Shown here in pieces: positions 7,534-15,556 of a DNA stretch of 64,000 nt. The position numbers were made by a program, and so were the translations under genes. Source of the stretch: Oscillospiraceae bacterium (GTDB lineage: Bacteria > Bacillota > Clostridia > Oscillospirales > CAG-272); the NCBI GenBank assembly GCA_015064395.1, contig SVSH01000007.1, positions 1-64,000 on the forward strand, written 5' to 3'. Within the stretch, counting starts at the first letter, position 1. Each line of letters begins with the position of its first letter. The notes below the pieces were generated by a model that did no database searches, had not been told where the DNA came from, and saw only the letters and a list, made by a program, of their open reading frames with translations.

Positions 7534-9972
7534 TTATTCCCCGCTTTTTTGGTCGGCGCCCCAGAAATTCGCGACCGCGGATGCAAGATTTTTTACATCA
7601 CTTGCATATTTGGCGTGTATCCAGTGAGAAGGAAACAGCCTTTTATACTCCGGCGAGGCGTATCTGTCGTCGATCAAAACAACGATGCCACGATCCTCCT
7701 CTGTTCGAATGACGCGTCCTGCGGCCTGCAGAACACGATTCATACCGGGATAGACGTAGGCGTACTGATACCCCATCTCGCTCTTATTTTGGTAGTAATC
7801 CTGCAGAATGTTGCGCTCGCCCGACAGTCCGGGAAGTCCCACGCCTACGATAATCGAGCCAATGAGGCGCGAGCCGGGCAGATCGACGCCCTCGGAGAAG
7901 GAGCCGCCCAGTACGCAAAAGCCGACACGAAGCACGTCGCTATCCGCCACAAAGGCATCCAGGAATGCTTCCCTTTCGGCCGCCCGCATGCCCTTTTTCT
8001 GAACGATAGTGGTGACCTTGGGATAGAGGGCGTGGAAATGCACCAGCACGCTTTCCAAGTAAGAATACGAGGGGAAATAGACGATATAATTGCCCCGCTT
8101 GCCCGACACCGCCGCCCCGATCGAGGCCGCGATATGGCGACAGGATTCCCTTCTTTGGGCGTAGCGGGTGCTGACTCCGTCCACAACGAACAGCCCGAAA
8201 TTGTCGCGGTCGTAGGGGGACGGCAGGGCCATGGTGCGCGGTGCGTCGCCGCCGCCCAGCACGTCGGCAAAATACGACAGCGGTGTAAGGGTAGCCGAGA
8301 ACAGCACCGACGCGACGGCGCGATGGAGCAGAATATTCAGCTCCCCCGACGGGTCAAGGCAAAGAAGATTGACCCTCGTATCCCCTCCGCCCAATTCAAC
8401 GTAAGTCACGTAGTGCTCGTCGTAATGGTCCATCATGGTCGTATACTCGTGCAACGTGTACAAGAGATCTTGCACTGCCGGGGCAATATCCTCTTCCCCG
8501 TGATGGCGAAGCCACGTGTCGCACTGGTCAGAGAACCAGGCCAGCTTTTCACCAAAAGCGGTCAAGGGCGCGTGAGAAAGGCAGTAGCCGCACTCCTTCC
8601 CCTCCTCATCAGTGGTGAGATTGTCACGGCACAGCCGCCGCATATCCCGCATGGCCAAAATGACCGTTTCCAGTGCCTCGTTGAGCACCTTATCGCGGCG
8701 ATCGACCCGGGCATACACCTTCTCAAAGGCGCGGCGGGACAGTGTCACGGAATACATATCCCGGGCGCGATCGGCCAGATTGTGCGCTTCGTCAATCAGA
8801 AAGATATTCTTGCCCTCGCAAGCCGCCCCCGGTGCGAAATAGCGGCGCAGATAGACCATAGGATCAAAGGCATAGTTATAGTCTGCGATGATGACGTCGC
8901 AATATTCGGACACGTCAAGCGAGAGCTCGTACGGGCAGATCTTATACTTCTCGGCCACCTCCAGGATGCGACGGCGGTCGTAGCCCCGCCCCGAGGTCAA
9001 TAGCTCGTAGATGGCGTCTCCCGCCCGATCGTAGTAGCCTTGGGCGTATTCGCATTCAATCCCGTTGCAGTGAGAAGAAAGAGCGCGGCCGTCGCAGGTT
9101 GCCGTTGGATGGGGGCAGATCTGCTCGCGCGCCGTCAGGACGACCGCCCGCAAGGGAGCGCCATTCTGTACCAAACGCCGCACAGCCCCAAACGCCTCTC
9201 GGCGAGTGCTGGCCTTGGCGGTCAGATAGAAGATACGGTCACACAGCCCCTCGCCGCAAGCGCGCACGGCGGGATACAGTGACGACATGGTCTTGCCGAT
9301 GCCGGTTGGTGCCTGTAAAAACAGTCGCTCGCCTCGTTTGGCGGCACGGTGGACAGCTCGGATCATATCCTCCTGTCCGCCTCGCATTTCGGCATAGGGG
9401 AACGGAAAGGAGGCAAGCGTGGGCAGCTCTTCCCGTCGGTGCCGTTCGATCAAGATCGCCCATGGCTCGATACGGGAGAGCAGTGAAAGATAGTAGTCCC
9501 TGAGCTGCTCGCGCGTGGCATAGACGGTGGTTTCTTTTTGCTTATCGTTGTCAATATTGATGCAGGTCATGCGAAGATTGACGCCGCCCAAATCCCTTTC
9601 GATGCAGAAAAAGTAGCCGTAGATACGCAACTGTGCCAGATAGATCTCGGGCACGGGAAACGAAAAAGCCCGCGAGTGCATCGTTTTGATCTCCTCGACC
9701 GTCCATCCATCCTCGTCCTGCTCGATGCCGTCGGCACGGCCGCTGACCGTGTAGATCAGATCTCCATAGCGGGTGGTATTGCACAGCGGCACCTCGGCAC
9801 GGTAGCGACCGCTCCGCTCGCTTTGTATACGACGGTGGATGTCAGCCCCGATGCGTCCCCGCTCGGCAAGGGCCCTGCCCCCGCCGTATTCGAGGTCGCC
9901 GCCCACCAAGGCACGGGCGCACAGCTCGCGCACGGACAGCTCGATGCTTGCCGTATTGATATTATATTCCAT
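7534..9972 (-). CDS. DinG/XPD-type helicase with N-terminal RecB/Cas4-like nuclease domain
   Basis: This 812-aa protein starts at the ATG at 9972, preceded by AAGGAGG. Residues 1-180 carry the full RecB-like nuclease set: His near 44 (GADIHRR), Asp near 80 (GRADG), E-x-K near 94 (VEEIKT) and QLRIY. A superfamily 2 XPD/DinG helicase follows. Walker A APTGIGKT lies near 219-226. A cluster of cysteines (CPH, C, HCNGIEC, CPYE) fits a 4Fe-4S domain, and the DEAH box is near 391. The C-terminal helicase half includes SEGVDLPG and QAAGRVIR. It probably unwinds and cuts damaged or branched DNA. This differs from DinG proteins that carry a DnaQ-like exonuclease. Single gene. Confidence 0.88.
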   Translation of the reverse strand: MEYNINTASIELSVRELCARALVGGDLEYGGGRALAERGRIGADIHRRIQSERSGRYRAEVPLCNTTRYGDLIYTVSGRADGIEQDEDGWTVEEIKTMHSRAFSFPVPEIYLAQLRIYGYFFCIERDLGGVNLRMTCINIDNDKQKETTVYATREQLRDYYLSLLSRIEPWAILIERHRREELPTLASFPFPYAEMRGGQEDMIRAVHRAAKRGERLFLQAPTGIGKTMSSLYPAVRACGEGLCDRIFYLTAKASTRREAFGAVRRLVQNGAPLRAVVLTAREQICPHPTATCDGRALSSHCNGIECEYAQGYYDRAGDAIYELLTSGRGYDRRRILEVAEKYKICPYELSLDVSEYCDVIIADYNYAFDPMVYLRRYFAPGAACEGKNIFLIDEAHNLADRARDMYSVTLSRRAFEKVYARVDRRDKVLNEALETVILAMRDMRRLCRDNLTTDEEGKECGYCLSHAPLTAFGEKLAWFSDQCDTWLRHHGEEDIAPAVQDLLYTLHEYTTMMDHYDEHYVTYVELGGGDTRVNLLCLDPSGELNILLHRAVASVLFSATLTPLSYFADVLGGGDAPRTMALPSPYDRDNFGLFVVDGVSTRYAQRRESCRHIAASIGAAVSGKRGNYIVYFPSYSYLESVLVHFHALYPKVTTIVQKKGMRAAEREAFLDAFVADSDVLRVGFCVLGGSFSEGVDLPGSRLIGSIIVGVGLPGLSGERNILQDYYQNKSEMGYQYAYVYPGMNRVLQAAGRVIRTEEDRGIVVLIDDRYASPEYKRLFPSHWIHAKYASDVKNLASAVANFWGADQKSGE

Positions 9973-10028
9973 GCGCGACCTCCTTGCCTGCCGAGCTTGC
10001 ACACAACTCGACAAATTTTCACAGGTAC

Positions 10029-10057
10029 ATTATACCATAGTTTTTTCGCAAATACAA
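10029..10057 (-). promoter_or_regulatory. Promoter for the nuclease-helicase gene
   Basis: On the minus strand TTGTAT (10052-10057) and TATAAT (10029-10034) are 17 bases apart, about 57 bases before the start codon. Confidence 0.7.
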
Positions 10058-10067
10058 GAAGATAGAA

Positions 10068-10102
10068 AAAAATCCCGACAGATTTGAGAGGTCTGTCGGG
10101 AT
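10068..10102 (-). terminator. Terminator of the M16-lgt-folD operon
   Basis: ATCCCGACAGA pairs with TCTGTCGGGAT around a 9-base loop, and on the minus strand it is followed by a run of seven T. It lies directly after folD. Confidence 0.85.
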
Positions 10103-10106
10103 CTGT

Positions 10107-10967
10107 TTATTCCTTTTCCTCCACCGCTCTCTTGGCGGCGGTCAGGGTGTTTTTCATCAGCATGGCGATGGTCATAGGGCCGACGCCGCCGGGGACGGGG
10201 GTGACGTAGGAGGCGATGGGCTCGACGGAGGCAAAATCGACGTCGCCCGTCAGCTTGCCCTCGGCGTTTCGGTTGATACCAACGTCGATAACGACAGCAC
10301 CCGGCTTGACCATATCGGCCGTGACAAAGTCTGCCTTTCCGATAGCGGCCACGAGAATGTCAGCGCGGCGGGTGTGCTCGGCAAGATCCTTCGTGCGGCT
10401 ATGGCAGACAGTGACGGTACCGTTGGCCTGCATGAGCAGGTGCGCCATGGGCTTGCCCACGATATTGGAGCGGCCGATGACGACACAGTCCTTGCCGGCA
10501 ACCGAGATGCCCGAGCGTGTGATCAGCTCCATCACACCCGCAGGCGTGCATGGCAGATAGGTGATCTGACCTGCGACCATGCGGCCGACGTTGTAAGGGT
10601 GGAAGGCGTCGACATCCTTTTCGGGTGAAATGCGAAGAAGGACGCGCTCCTCGGACAGCCCCTTGGGAAGCGGCAGTTGAACGAGAATTCCGTGGACGGT
10701 CTTATCGGCGTTGAGGCGGTCGATCAGCGCGTCCAGCTCCTCCTGTGTGGTCGTGGCAGGCAGTGTGATCTGCTCGGCGGCAAAGCCGACCTCCTCACAG
10801 GCGCGTCCCTTGTTGCGGACGTACACCTGCGATGCAGGGTCTTCGCCGACCAGTATGACCGTCAGCTTGGGAGTGACGCCCGTCGCCGCGATAAAATCTT
10901 TGGTTTCTTCTCTCAATTCGGCGCGGATCTCGGTCGAGATCCTTTTTCCGTCAATCAGCTTGGCCAT
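10107..10967 (-). CDS. folD: Bifunctional methylenetetrahydrofolate dehydrogenase/cyclohydrolase
   Basis: This 286-aa cytoplasmic enzyme interconverts 5,10-methylene-THF, methenyl-THF and 10-formyl-THF in one-carbon metabolism. The signatures are intact: YVRNK with the catalytic Lys, QLPLP, DVDAFHPYN, PCTPAG, the NADP-binding GRSNIVGKP and the C-terminal TPVPGGVGPMT. I chose the ATG at 10967 because AAGGAG lies 8 bases upstream and family members begin here. It overlaps the end of lgt by 17 bases and is the last gene of the operon. Confidence 0.95.
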   Translation of the reverse strand: MAKLIDGKRISTEIRAELREETKDFIAATGVTPKLTVILVGEDPASQVYVRNKGRACEEVGFAAEQITLPATTTQEELDALIDRLNADKTVHGILVQLPLPKGLSEERVLLRISPEKDVDAFHPYNVGRMVAGQITYLPCTPAGVMELITRSGISVAGKDCVVIGRSNIVGKPMAHLLMQANGTVTVCHSRTKDLAEHTRRADILVAAIGKADFVTADMVKPGAVVIDVGINRNAEGKLTGDVDFASVEPIASYVTPVPGGVGPMTIAMLMKNTLTAAKRAVEEKE

Positions 10968-11943
10968 GGTCTTGCTCCTTTTCTTGCTCTTGCACAACGG
11001 GTTCGGTATTTTCCTCTGTTTTTGTCTCTGCTTCTTCGTTTGCGCTTGTCTCGGAAGCTACCGTAAACACCGGTACGTATTCCCCGCTCGCCTCTTGCTT
11101 TTTGCAACGCATGAGCATATAGACGATGAGCGCCGTACCGCCGACGAAGCACAAAAATCCGACCAGCTGGGACACGCGGATGCCCGAGTTACCACCGCCC
11201 AGATACAGGCTATCGGTACGCAAACCCTCGATGAACATACGGCCAAAGCCGTACCATGCGGCATAGGTGAGGAAAATCTGACCGTTGAATTTTTTGCGCT
11301 TGTACAGAAATACGTTGATCAGCACAAAGCCGAGGATATTCCAAAGCGACTCGTAGAGGAAGGTGGGATGGACGTAGGCCATGCCGTGCGTCAGCTCGTT
11401 GGGATCCAGTCCCATGCGAAGGAAATACAAAAGACTTTTCTCGGGGACGATGCCACCGTAGGCTTCACCGTTGAAGAAGTTGCCCCAACGGCCCATTGCC
11501 TGGGCGATCATCACGCCGGGAGCGACCATATCCAACGCGCGCCGCCAGTCTTTCTTTTGCAAGCGGCAATAGATATACAGCGTCAAGGCTCCCGCGATGA
11601 TGCCGCCGTAAATGGCAAGGCCGCCGCCACGAATGTTGATCATATCAAGCAGGTTTTCCCAAAAGGTTCGTGAAGGTTGAATATAAAGATCCAGCTTCAT
11701 GAGCACGTAATACAAGCGGGCCCCGAGCACGCCGAAAATCACGATGTACAAGCCCATGTCAAGGACGTTATCCACACTAAAGCCTTCCTGCTTGGAACGG
11801 TAGATGGCGTAGCAGAAGGCCATGATCATGCCCAGTGTGATAAAAATACCATACCAACGGACTTCAAGCCCGAAAACCTCGAAGGCCACGGGGTCTAAAT
11901 GAAAATTATCAATTCCCAGGCCGGGAAAGGAAACCTCGATCAT
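10951..11943 (-). CDS. lgt: Prolipoprotein diacylglyceryl transferase
   Basis: This 330-aa polytopic membrane enzyme transfers diacylglycerol from phosphatidylglycerol to the lipobox Cys of prolipoproteins. It has about seven hydrophobic segments, the GARLYYVL and RGGGLAIYGG regions, and the Lgt signature GRWGNFFNGEAYG. A charged, Glu-rich C-terminal tail of about 45 residues extends beyond the usual end. It should modify the four lipoproteins encoded in this window. It starts 1 base after the upstream peptidase stop codon and overlaps folD, so it is translated as part of the same operon. Confidence 0.95.
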   Translation of the reverse strand: MIEVSFPGLGIDNFHLDPVAFEVFGLEVRWYGIFITLGMIMAFCYAIYRSKQEGFSVDNVLDMGLYIVIFGVLGARLYYVLMKLDLYIQPSRTFWENLLDMINIRGGGLAIYGGIIAGALTLYIYCRLQKKDWRRALDMVAPGVMIAQAMGRWGNFFNGEAYGGIVPEKSLLYFLRMGLDPNELTHGMAYVHPTFLYESLWNILGFVLINVFLYKRKKFNGQIFLTYAAWYGFGRMFIEGLRTDSLYLGGGNSGIRVSQLVGFLCFVGGTALIVYMLMRCKKQEASGEYVPVFTVASETSANEEAETKTEENTEPVVQEQEKEQDHGQAD

Positions 11944-11944
11944 A

Positions 11945-13261
11945 TTATTGTTTCTCCTTTGTTTTTTTATCGGGGATCATGGTCGAAAAGACGGTCATGT
12001 CCTCATCAAAGCTATGCACAAACAGCGCTTCTATCTCCTCAAAGGTGATGCTCCCGATGGCGTCAAGCGCATCGAACAGTCCCCGTCCGTCCCCTTCTGC
12101 CTCGCACAAGAGTTCCGCAATATCATCGGGGAAATCAAACTGGGCAACAAAGCCGGCATACAGCACCCGGCGAATGCGCTCGAAATCCTCGCGCGAGAGG
12201 CCCGTTTGTCTGACTCGCTTCAAATAATTGCAGTAAAAATCAAAGACAAGCTGCGGATCGTCCGCCTCGCCCACCACGGCGTGATACGAAAGAGGGCTGT
12301 GGCCGTCGAGCGTCGAGCATTCATAGGAATAGGAAGGCGAGATGTTGCCGGCCTCAAACAGCTCGTGGTAAAAGCCGCCTGCGCGGCAAAACAGCATCTC
12401 GGACAGAATGGACATGCCGATCTCGTGCCGCACGCGCGACGCCACATCGAGCATATAGGTAGTATCCTTCCAACAGATACGGAACAGCGGCTGCGAGACG
12501 TTGCCCCGCTCCACCGTCCGACGCCGCAGCAGTCGGGGCGGCTCATTGACGGGAATGGGGCTTGCCACAGGACGCGAAGCCGTGCGCTTGGCCCAGGCTG
12601 TCAGCGGCTCCTCCACCGCCGCCAGCACCCGCATCATATCCATATCGCCGCAAACGATGAGATACATATTGTCCGGACGGTAAAAGGCATCGTAGCAAAG
12701 CGTTAGCGTTTGATGTGTGATGCGGCCGATTGAGGTCGGTGTTCCGCAGATCTTGCGGCGGACACCGTGACAGTGATACATCGCCCGCATGGACCTTGTA
12801 TACAGCGTCTGCCAGGGGTCATCCTCGCCCATGGCGATCTCCTCACGAATGATGCCTCGCTCCCGTGCCACGTTCTCACGAGTGAAATACGGTTCGGACA
12901 CGAATTCGATCAGCGTTCGGAGCGCCGCATCTGCCGGCTCGGTGGTGCTGAATAGGTAGGCGGTCTTATCGTAATCCGTCCAAGCATTGGCGTCCGCGCC
13001 CAGTGCCGAAAACAGCTCGTTGGCATTCGAGCCGTCGGGACGGGCAAACATTTTATGCTCCAAAAAATGCGCAACACCGTCGGGGGTCTTGTATTCCCTG
13101 CCATCCATCCTAAAAGCAGTATCTTGTGCGCCGTAGCGCACGACAAGGCTTGCATAGGTGGTCACGCACCGCTTGGGAAACAACAGAATAACAAGGCCTG
13201 TGGGATGGACCAGACGCTCATAGGCTTCGCCCAGTCTCGCGTGCTCGATCTTATCCGTCAT
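11945..13261 (-). CDS. M16-family zinc peptidase (YmfH-like, active form)
   Basis: This 438-aa protein has the inverted zincin motif HFLEH near residues 65-69, plus the downstream Glu-rich helix (REEIAMGEDDPW) that supplies the third zinc ligand. The arrangement is that of pitrilysin/mitochondrial-processing-peptidase-like enzymes. It is half the size of pitrilysin, so it probably pairs with the neighbouring M16-like protein, as M16B subunits do. I chose the ATG at 13261: GGAGGAGG lies upstream, and the start overlaps the end of the partner gene by 11 bases, implying coupled translation. Its substrate is unknown. Confidence 0.88.
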   Translation of the reverse strand: MTDKIEHARLGEAYERLVHPTGLVILLFPKRCVTTYASLVVRYGAQDTAFRMDGREYKTPDGVAHFLEHKMFARPDGSNANELFSALGADANAWTDYDKTAYLFSTTEPADAALRTLIEFVSEPYFTRENVARERGIIREEIAMGEDDPWQTLYTRSMRAMYHCHGVRRKICGTPTSIGRITHQTLTLCYDAFYRPDNMYLIVCGDMDMMRVLAAVEEPLTAWAKRTASRPVASPIPVNEPPRLLRRRTVERGNVSQPLFRICWKDTTYMLDVASRVRHEIGMSILSEMLFCRAGGFYHELFEAGNISPSYSYECSTLDGHSPLSYHAVVGEADDPQLVFDFYCNYLKRVRQTGLSREDFERIRRVLYAGFVAQFDFPDDIAELLCEAEGDGRGLFDALDAIGSITFEEIEALFVHSFDEDMTVFSTMIPDKKTKEKQ

Positions 13262-14594
13262 AGGCATCCTCCTCCCCCGCCTCCTCGTCACCATCCGTCC
13301 CGCGACGGAAGTAGACCATCTCAAGCGTCAGGCGTCCGGCAGCGGCCATGACGTCCTGCTTGGTAAGCGCATCAAATCGGGACACGTAGTCCGGTATGGT
13401 ATGATCGGGACACAGCGGCTGACGCAGGCTGTAAAAATCAGACAGCACGCGGGCAGAATCTTCCACCTGTCGGGTGCCTCCGATGAGCGATTTCTTGGCC
13501 GCCTGCCACTCTGCCTCGGTAAAATCTCCGTTTTGCAGGGCTTCGATCTGGGCCAAGATCGCGCGCTCGGCCCGTTCCTTGTTTTCTGCACGAATTCCGC
13601 AGCCGACGATCAGATCACCCCGCTGTTCGCGGTAGCTGGAAGAGCAGGCATAGCACAGCGACTGTTCCTCTCTGACATAGACGAACAGCCGCGAGATGGG
13701 CGAGCAGCCCAGTAGCTCGTTGCACAGCATCATCGCATAGTATTCGGGGGACTGAATGGTAATGCCGCTACGGAAGCCTAAGATCAGGTGGCTCTGCCCC
13801 TGCTCTCCCTGTTCCGTGACCCGCCGCACCTGGCCAAAGGATCGGGATGCCCGGCAGTGGCGTACGATCTCGTCCGTCTCTCGGACAGCCCCTGCCATCA
13901 CCGGCGCCAGAATGTCACACAGGCATTTTTTGAGCTGCTCGACGGGCAAGCCGCCAACGTAAAAGCAATGGATGGGGGCCGTGGTGATCATGCGGCACCA
14001 TATGTCGGTCAGTTGTTCTGCGCTGACAGCCTCTACTCGCTCCTCTGCCCCTTGCAAAAGCCCCACGTAATCGGGCTCCTCGCAGTAGAACAGATCCCGG
14101 AAGCGCGCCATGGCATAGGAGCGAGGACTGTTTTTCAGAGAGCGAATCTGGTCGATGGTATTCTTCTTTTCCGATGCAACGTATTGCTCGGCAAATTGGC
14201 CGCGGTCGTCCATAAGGGGGAAAAACAGCAGCTCGCGCATCAGCGAGAGCACCTCCCTGACGATGTCGGTATTGTCGAGCACGTAGCGGTTTTCCAGCGT
14301 TTCGGCAGCGAAGCCAAGGTAGTGGCGATCGCCCCGATAGCGGTGCATAACGCTAAAAGGCGTGGCGTAAAGCTCGTCCAGTCGGCGGTTGATGGCCGAC
14401 ATGGTGGGATACCTCTGACATCCCCGCTTCAAGACGGAAAGCATAAGCGACCTTGCCGTGTCCTCCTCCCCGGAGAACGGAAGCACAAAGGAGAGGGACA
14501 GCATACCGACCTTGAATTTGTCAGTCGGCAGAACAGACAGCGTAACGCCCGGCATGACCCGATGCGTTTGCAGGTTTACATGATCAAATGTCAT
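13251..14594 (-). CDS. M16-family peptidase-like partner lacking the zinc motif (YmfF-like)
   Basis: This 447-aa protein has M16 fold features: an N-terminal FVLPF strand, the helix region RRLDELYAT, and the C-terminal half with R-rich GGTRQVEDSARV. No HxxEH is present where the zinc motif should be (LMLSVLKRG), so it is predicted to be the non-catalytic subunit. It starts at the ATG at 14594 with AAAGGAGGG. It is the first gene of the operon followed by the active M16 gene, lgt and folD. The C terminus is a short acidic tail. Confidence 0.85.
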   Translation of the reverse strand: MTFDHVNLQTHRVMPGVTLSVLPTDKFKVGMLSLSFVLPFSGEEDTARSLMLSVLKRGCQRYPTMSAINRRLDELYATPFSVMHRYRGDRHYLGFAAETLENRYVLDNTDIVREVLSLMRELLFFPLMDDRGQFAEQYVASEKKNTIDQIRSLKNSPRSYAMARFRDLFYCEEPDYVGLLQGAEERVEAVSAEQLTDIWCRMITTAPIHCFYVGGLPVEQLKKCLCDILAPVMAGAVRETDEIVRHCRASRSFGQVRRVTEQGEQGQSHLILGFRSGITIQSPEYYAMMLCNELLGCSPISRLFVYVREEQSLCYACSSSYREQRGDLIVGCGIRAENKERAERAILAQIEALQNGDFTEAEWQAAKKSLIGGTRQVEDSARVLSDFYSLRQPLCPDHTIPDYVSRFDALTKQDVMAAAGRLTLEMVYFRRGTDGDEEAGEEDAYDG

Positions 14595-14625
14595 ACGATC
14601 CCTCCTTTTCATAAGCTTTCCTATT

Positions 14626-14654
14626 ATTGTACACCATTTTTATGGCAAATGCAA
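14626..14654 (-). promoter_or_regulatory. Promoter of the M16-lgt-folD operon
   Basis: On the minus strand TTGCAT (14649-14654) and TACAAT (14626-14631) are 17 bases apart, about 32 bases before the first start codon. Confidence 0.65.
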
Positions 14655-14750
14655 GAACTGTTTGTGAATTCCTGCTTGCTAATCCGTTTTTTTGTCAGCA
14701 AACGCCTTCAAAAGCCTTCATTTTCGATGAAAATTTTTTCAAAAAAGGTA

Positions 14751-14779
14751 TTGACAAAGCAAAACGCGTATGATATAAT
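14751..14779 (+). promoter_or_regulatory. Strong promoter of the tRNA pair
   Basis: Consensus TTGACA (14751-14756) and TATAAT (14774-14779) with a 17-base spacer lie 43 bases before tRNA-Met. Confidence 0.9.
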
Positions 14780-14821
14780 AGTCGAGCGTTCGGCAAAAAA
14801 CGCTTTGCCAAGCGTATATAC

Positions 14822-14898
14822 GGCGGAGTAGCTCAGTTGGCTAGAGCAACCGGTTCATACCCGGTAGGTCACGGGTTCAAGTCCAGTCTCCGCTACCA
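14822..14898 (+). tRNA. tRNA-Met (anticodon CAT)
   Basis: This is a 77-base cloverleaf with encoded CCA. Acceptor GGCGGAG pairs with CTCCGCT (14888-14894), with a terminal G-T wobble. The anticodon stem is ACCGG/CCGGT with loop TTCATAC. The D-loop has TAGCTCAG, and the first acceptor pair is not the mismatch typical of initiator tRNA, so elongator Met is favoured. A lysidine-type Ile2 tRNA with a CAT anticodon cannot be fully excluded. The T stem ACGGG/CCAGT has one G-A mismatch. Confidence 0.92.
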
Positions 14899-14973
14899 GG
14901 CCCGTTGGTCAAGCGGTTAAGACACGGCCCTTTCACGGCTGTAACATGGGTTCGATTCCCGTACGGGTCACCA
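14899..14973 (+). tRNA. tRNA-Glu (anticodon TTC)
   Basis: This is a 75-base cloverleaf starting immediately after the CCA of tRNA-Met. Acceptor GGCCCGT pairs with ACGGGTC. The anticodon stem is CGGCC/GGCTG with loop CTTTCAC, and the T loop is TTCGATT. CCA is encoded at 14971-14973. Copies of its 3' end recur downstream. Confidence 0.95.
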
Positions 14974-15016
14974 AAAAAGGCAACGTCCGAACGCTGTTCG
15001 GACGTTGCCTTTTTTG
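14974..15016 (+). terminator. Terminator of the tRNA operon
   Basis: GGCAACGTCCGAAC pairs perfectly with GTTCGGACGTTGCC around GCT, flanked by an A run and a T run. Confidence 0.9.
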
Positions 15017-15140
15017 CTTATCCGTTTCGCGGAAGCGAAGCCTGCAAGATGCTCACTGCATGAGGAAATTCGATGTCGTATATGCATCTTGCCATTTGGC
15101 GGCTTGCCGCCAAATGTTTCGATAGCCGCCATAGGCGGCG

Positions 15141-15195
15141 TCCCGTACGGGTCACCAAAAAAAACGATATCCGAGCTTGTTTGGATATCGTCTTT
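15141..15195 (+). repeat. Duplicated 3' end of tRNA-Glu with its own terminator
   Basis: Twenty-two bases, TCCCGTACGGGTCACCA plus five A, are identical at 14957-14978 and 15141-15162. The second copy lacks the 5' part of the tRNA. It is followed by another hairpin (ACGATATCC/GGATATCGT) and a T run. This is the pattern left when an integrating element uses a tRNA 3' end as its attachment site. Confidence 0.75.
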
Positions 15196-15229
15196 TTTTG
15201 TTATCTGTGCGGTTTGAAAACCCATCGAA

Positions 15230-15345
15230 AGAATATCGTCCTCGCGCAGCAAGGCGAGGTCGTTAAGACCTCGAGATATTCTTTTGCGCTCGCGCCGTGC
15301 GCGAGGGCGGGGTTCGATTCCCATTTGGATAACGTCTTTTTGGGT
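15230..15345 (+). pseudogene. Degenerate third tRNA-Glu-like 3' remnant in a hairpin-rich scar
   Basis: GGTCGTTAAGAC and GGGTTCGATTCCCAT recall the D-arm and T-arm of tRNA-Glu. They lie in the same order, but the anticodon arm has been replaced by hairpins, and the acceptor end reads TTTGGATAACG. A weak copy of the hairpin and T run follows near 15325-15345. It does not fold as a functional tRNA. Confidence 0.45.
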
Positions 15346-15413
15346 TTGACCACAATTATCACACTCAACATGCGCAGTGTTTTCAATATAAATTCGCATA
15401 TGGACACCTTCCC

Positions 15414-15442
15414 TTGACTTTTATCCTAAATTTTGCTATAAT
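15414..15442 (+). promoter_or_regulatory. Promoter for LRR lipoprotein 1
   Basis: TTGACT (15414-15419) and TATAAT (15437-15442) are separated by 17 bases. The leader to the ATG at 15557 is about 110 bases, with no riboswitch that I recognise. Confidence 0.8.
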
Positions 15443-15556
15443 AGAGTCAGAGATATTTATGACATTATTGTTGCTTTTTATTTTGCAAATTCGTATACCA
15501 ATAAAAGCATCGCCATTTTGCGTGACAAACTCTCTGTATGAAAGGAAATTGTTTTT

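Noticed and set aside
15005..15217. Short open frames on both strands in the tRNA-Glu scar
   Set aside because: They span hairpins and duplicated tRNA sequence, with no ribosome binding sites.
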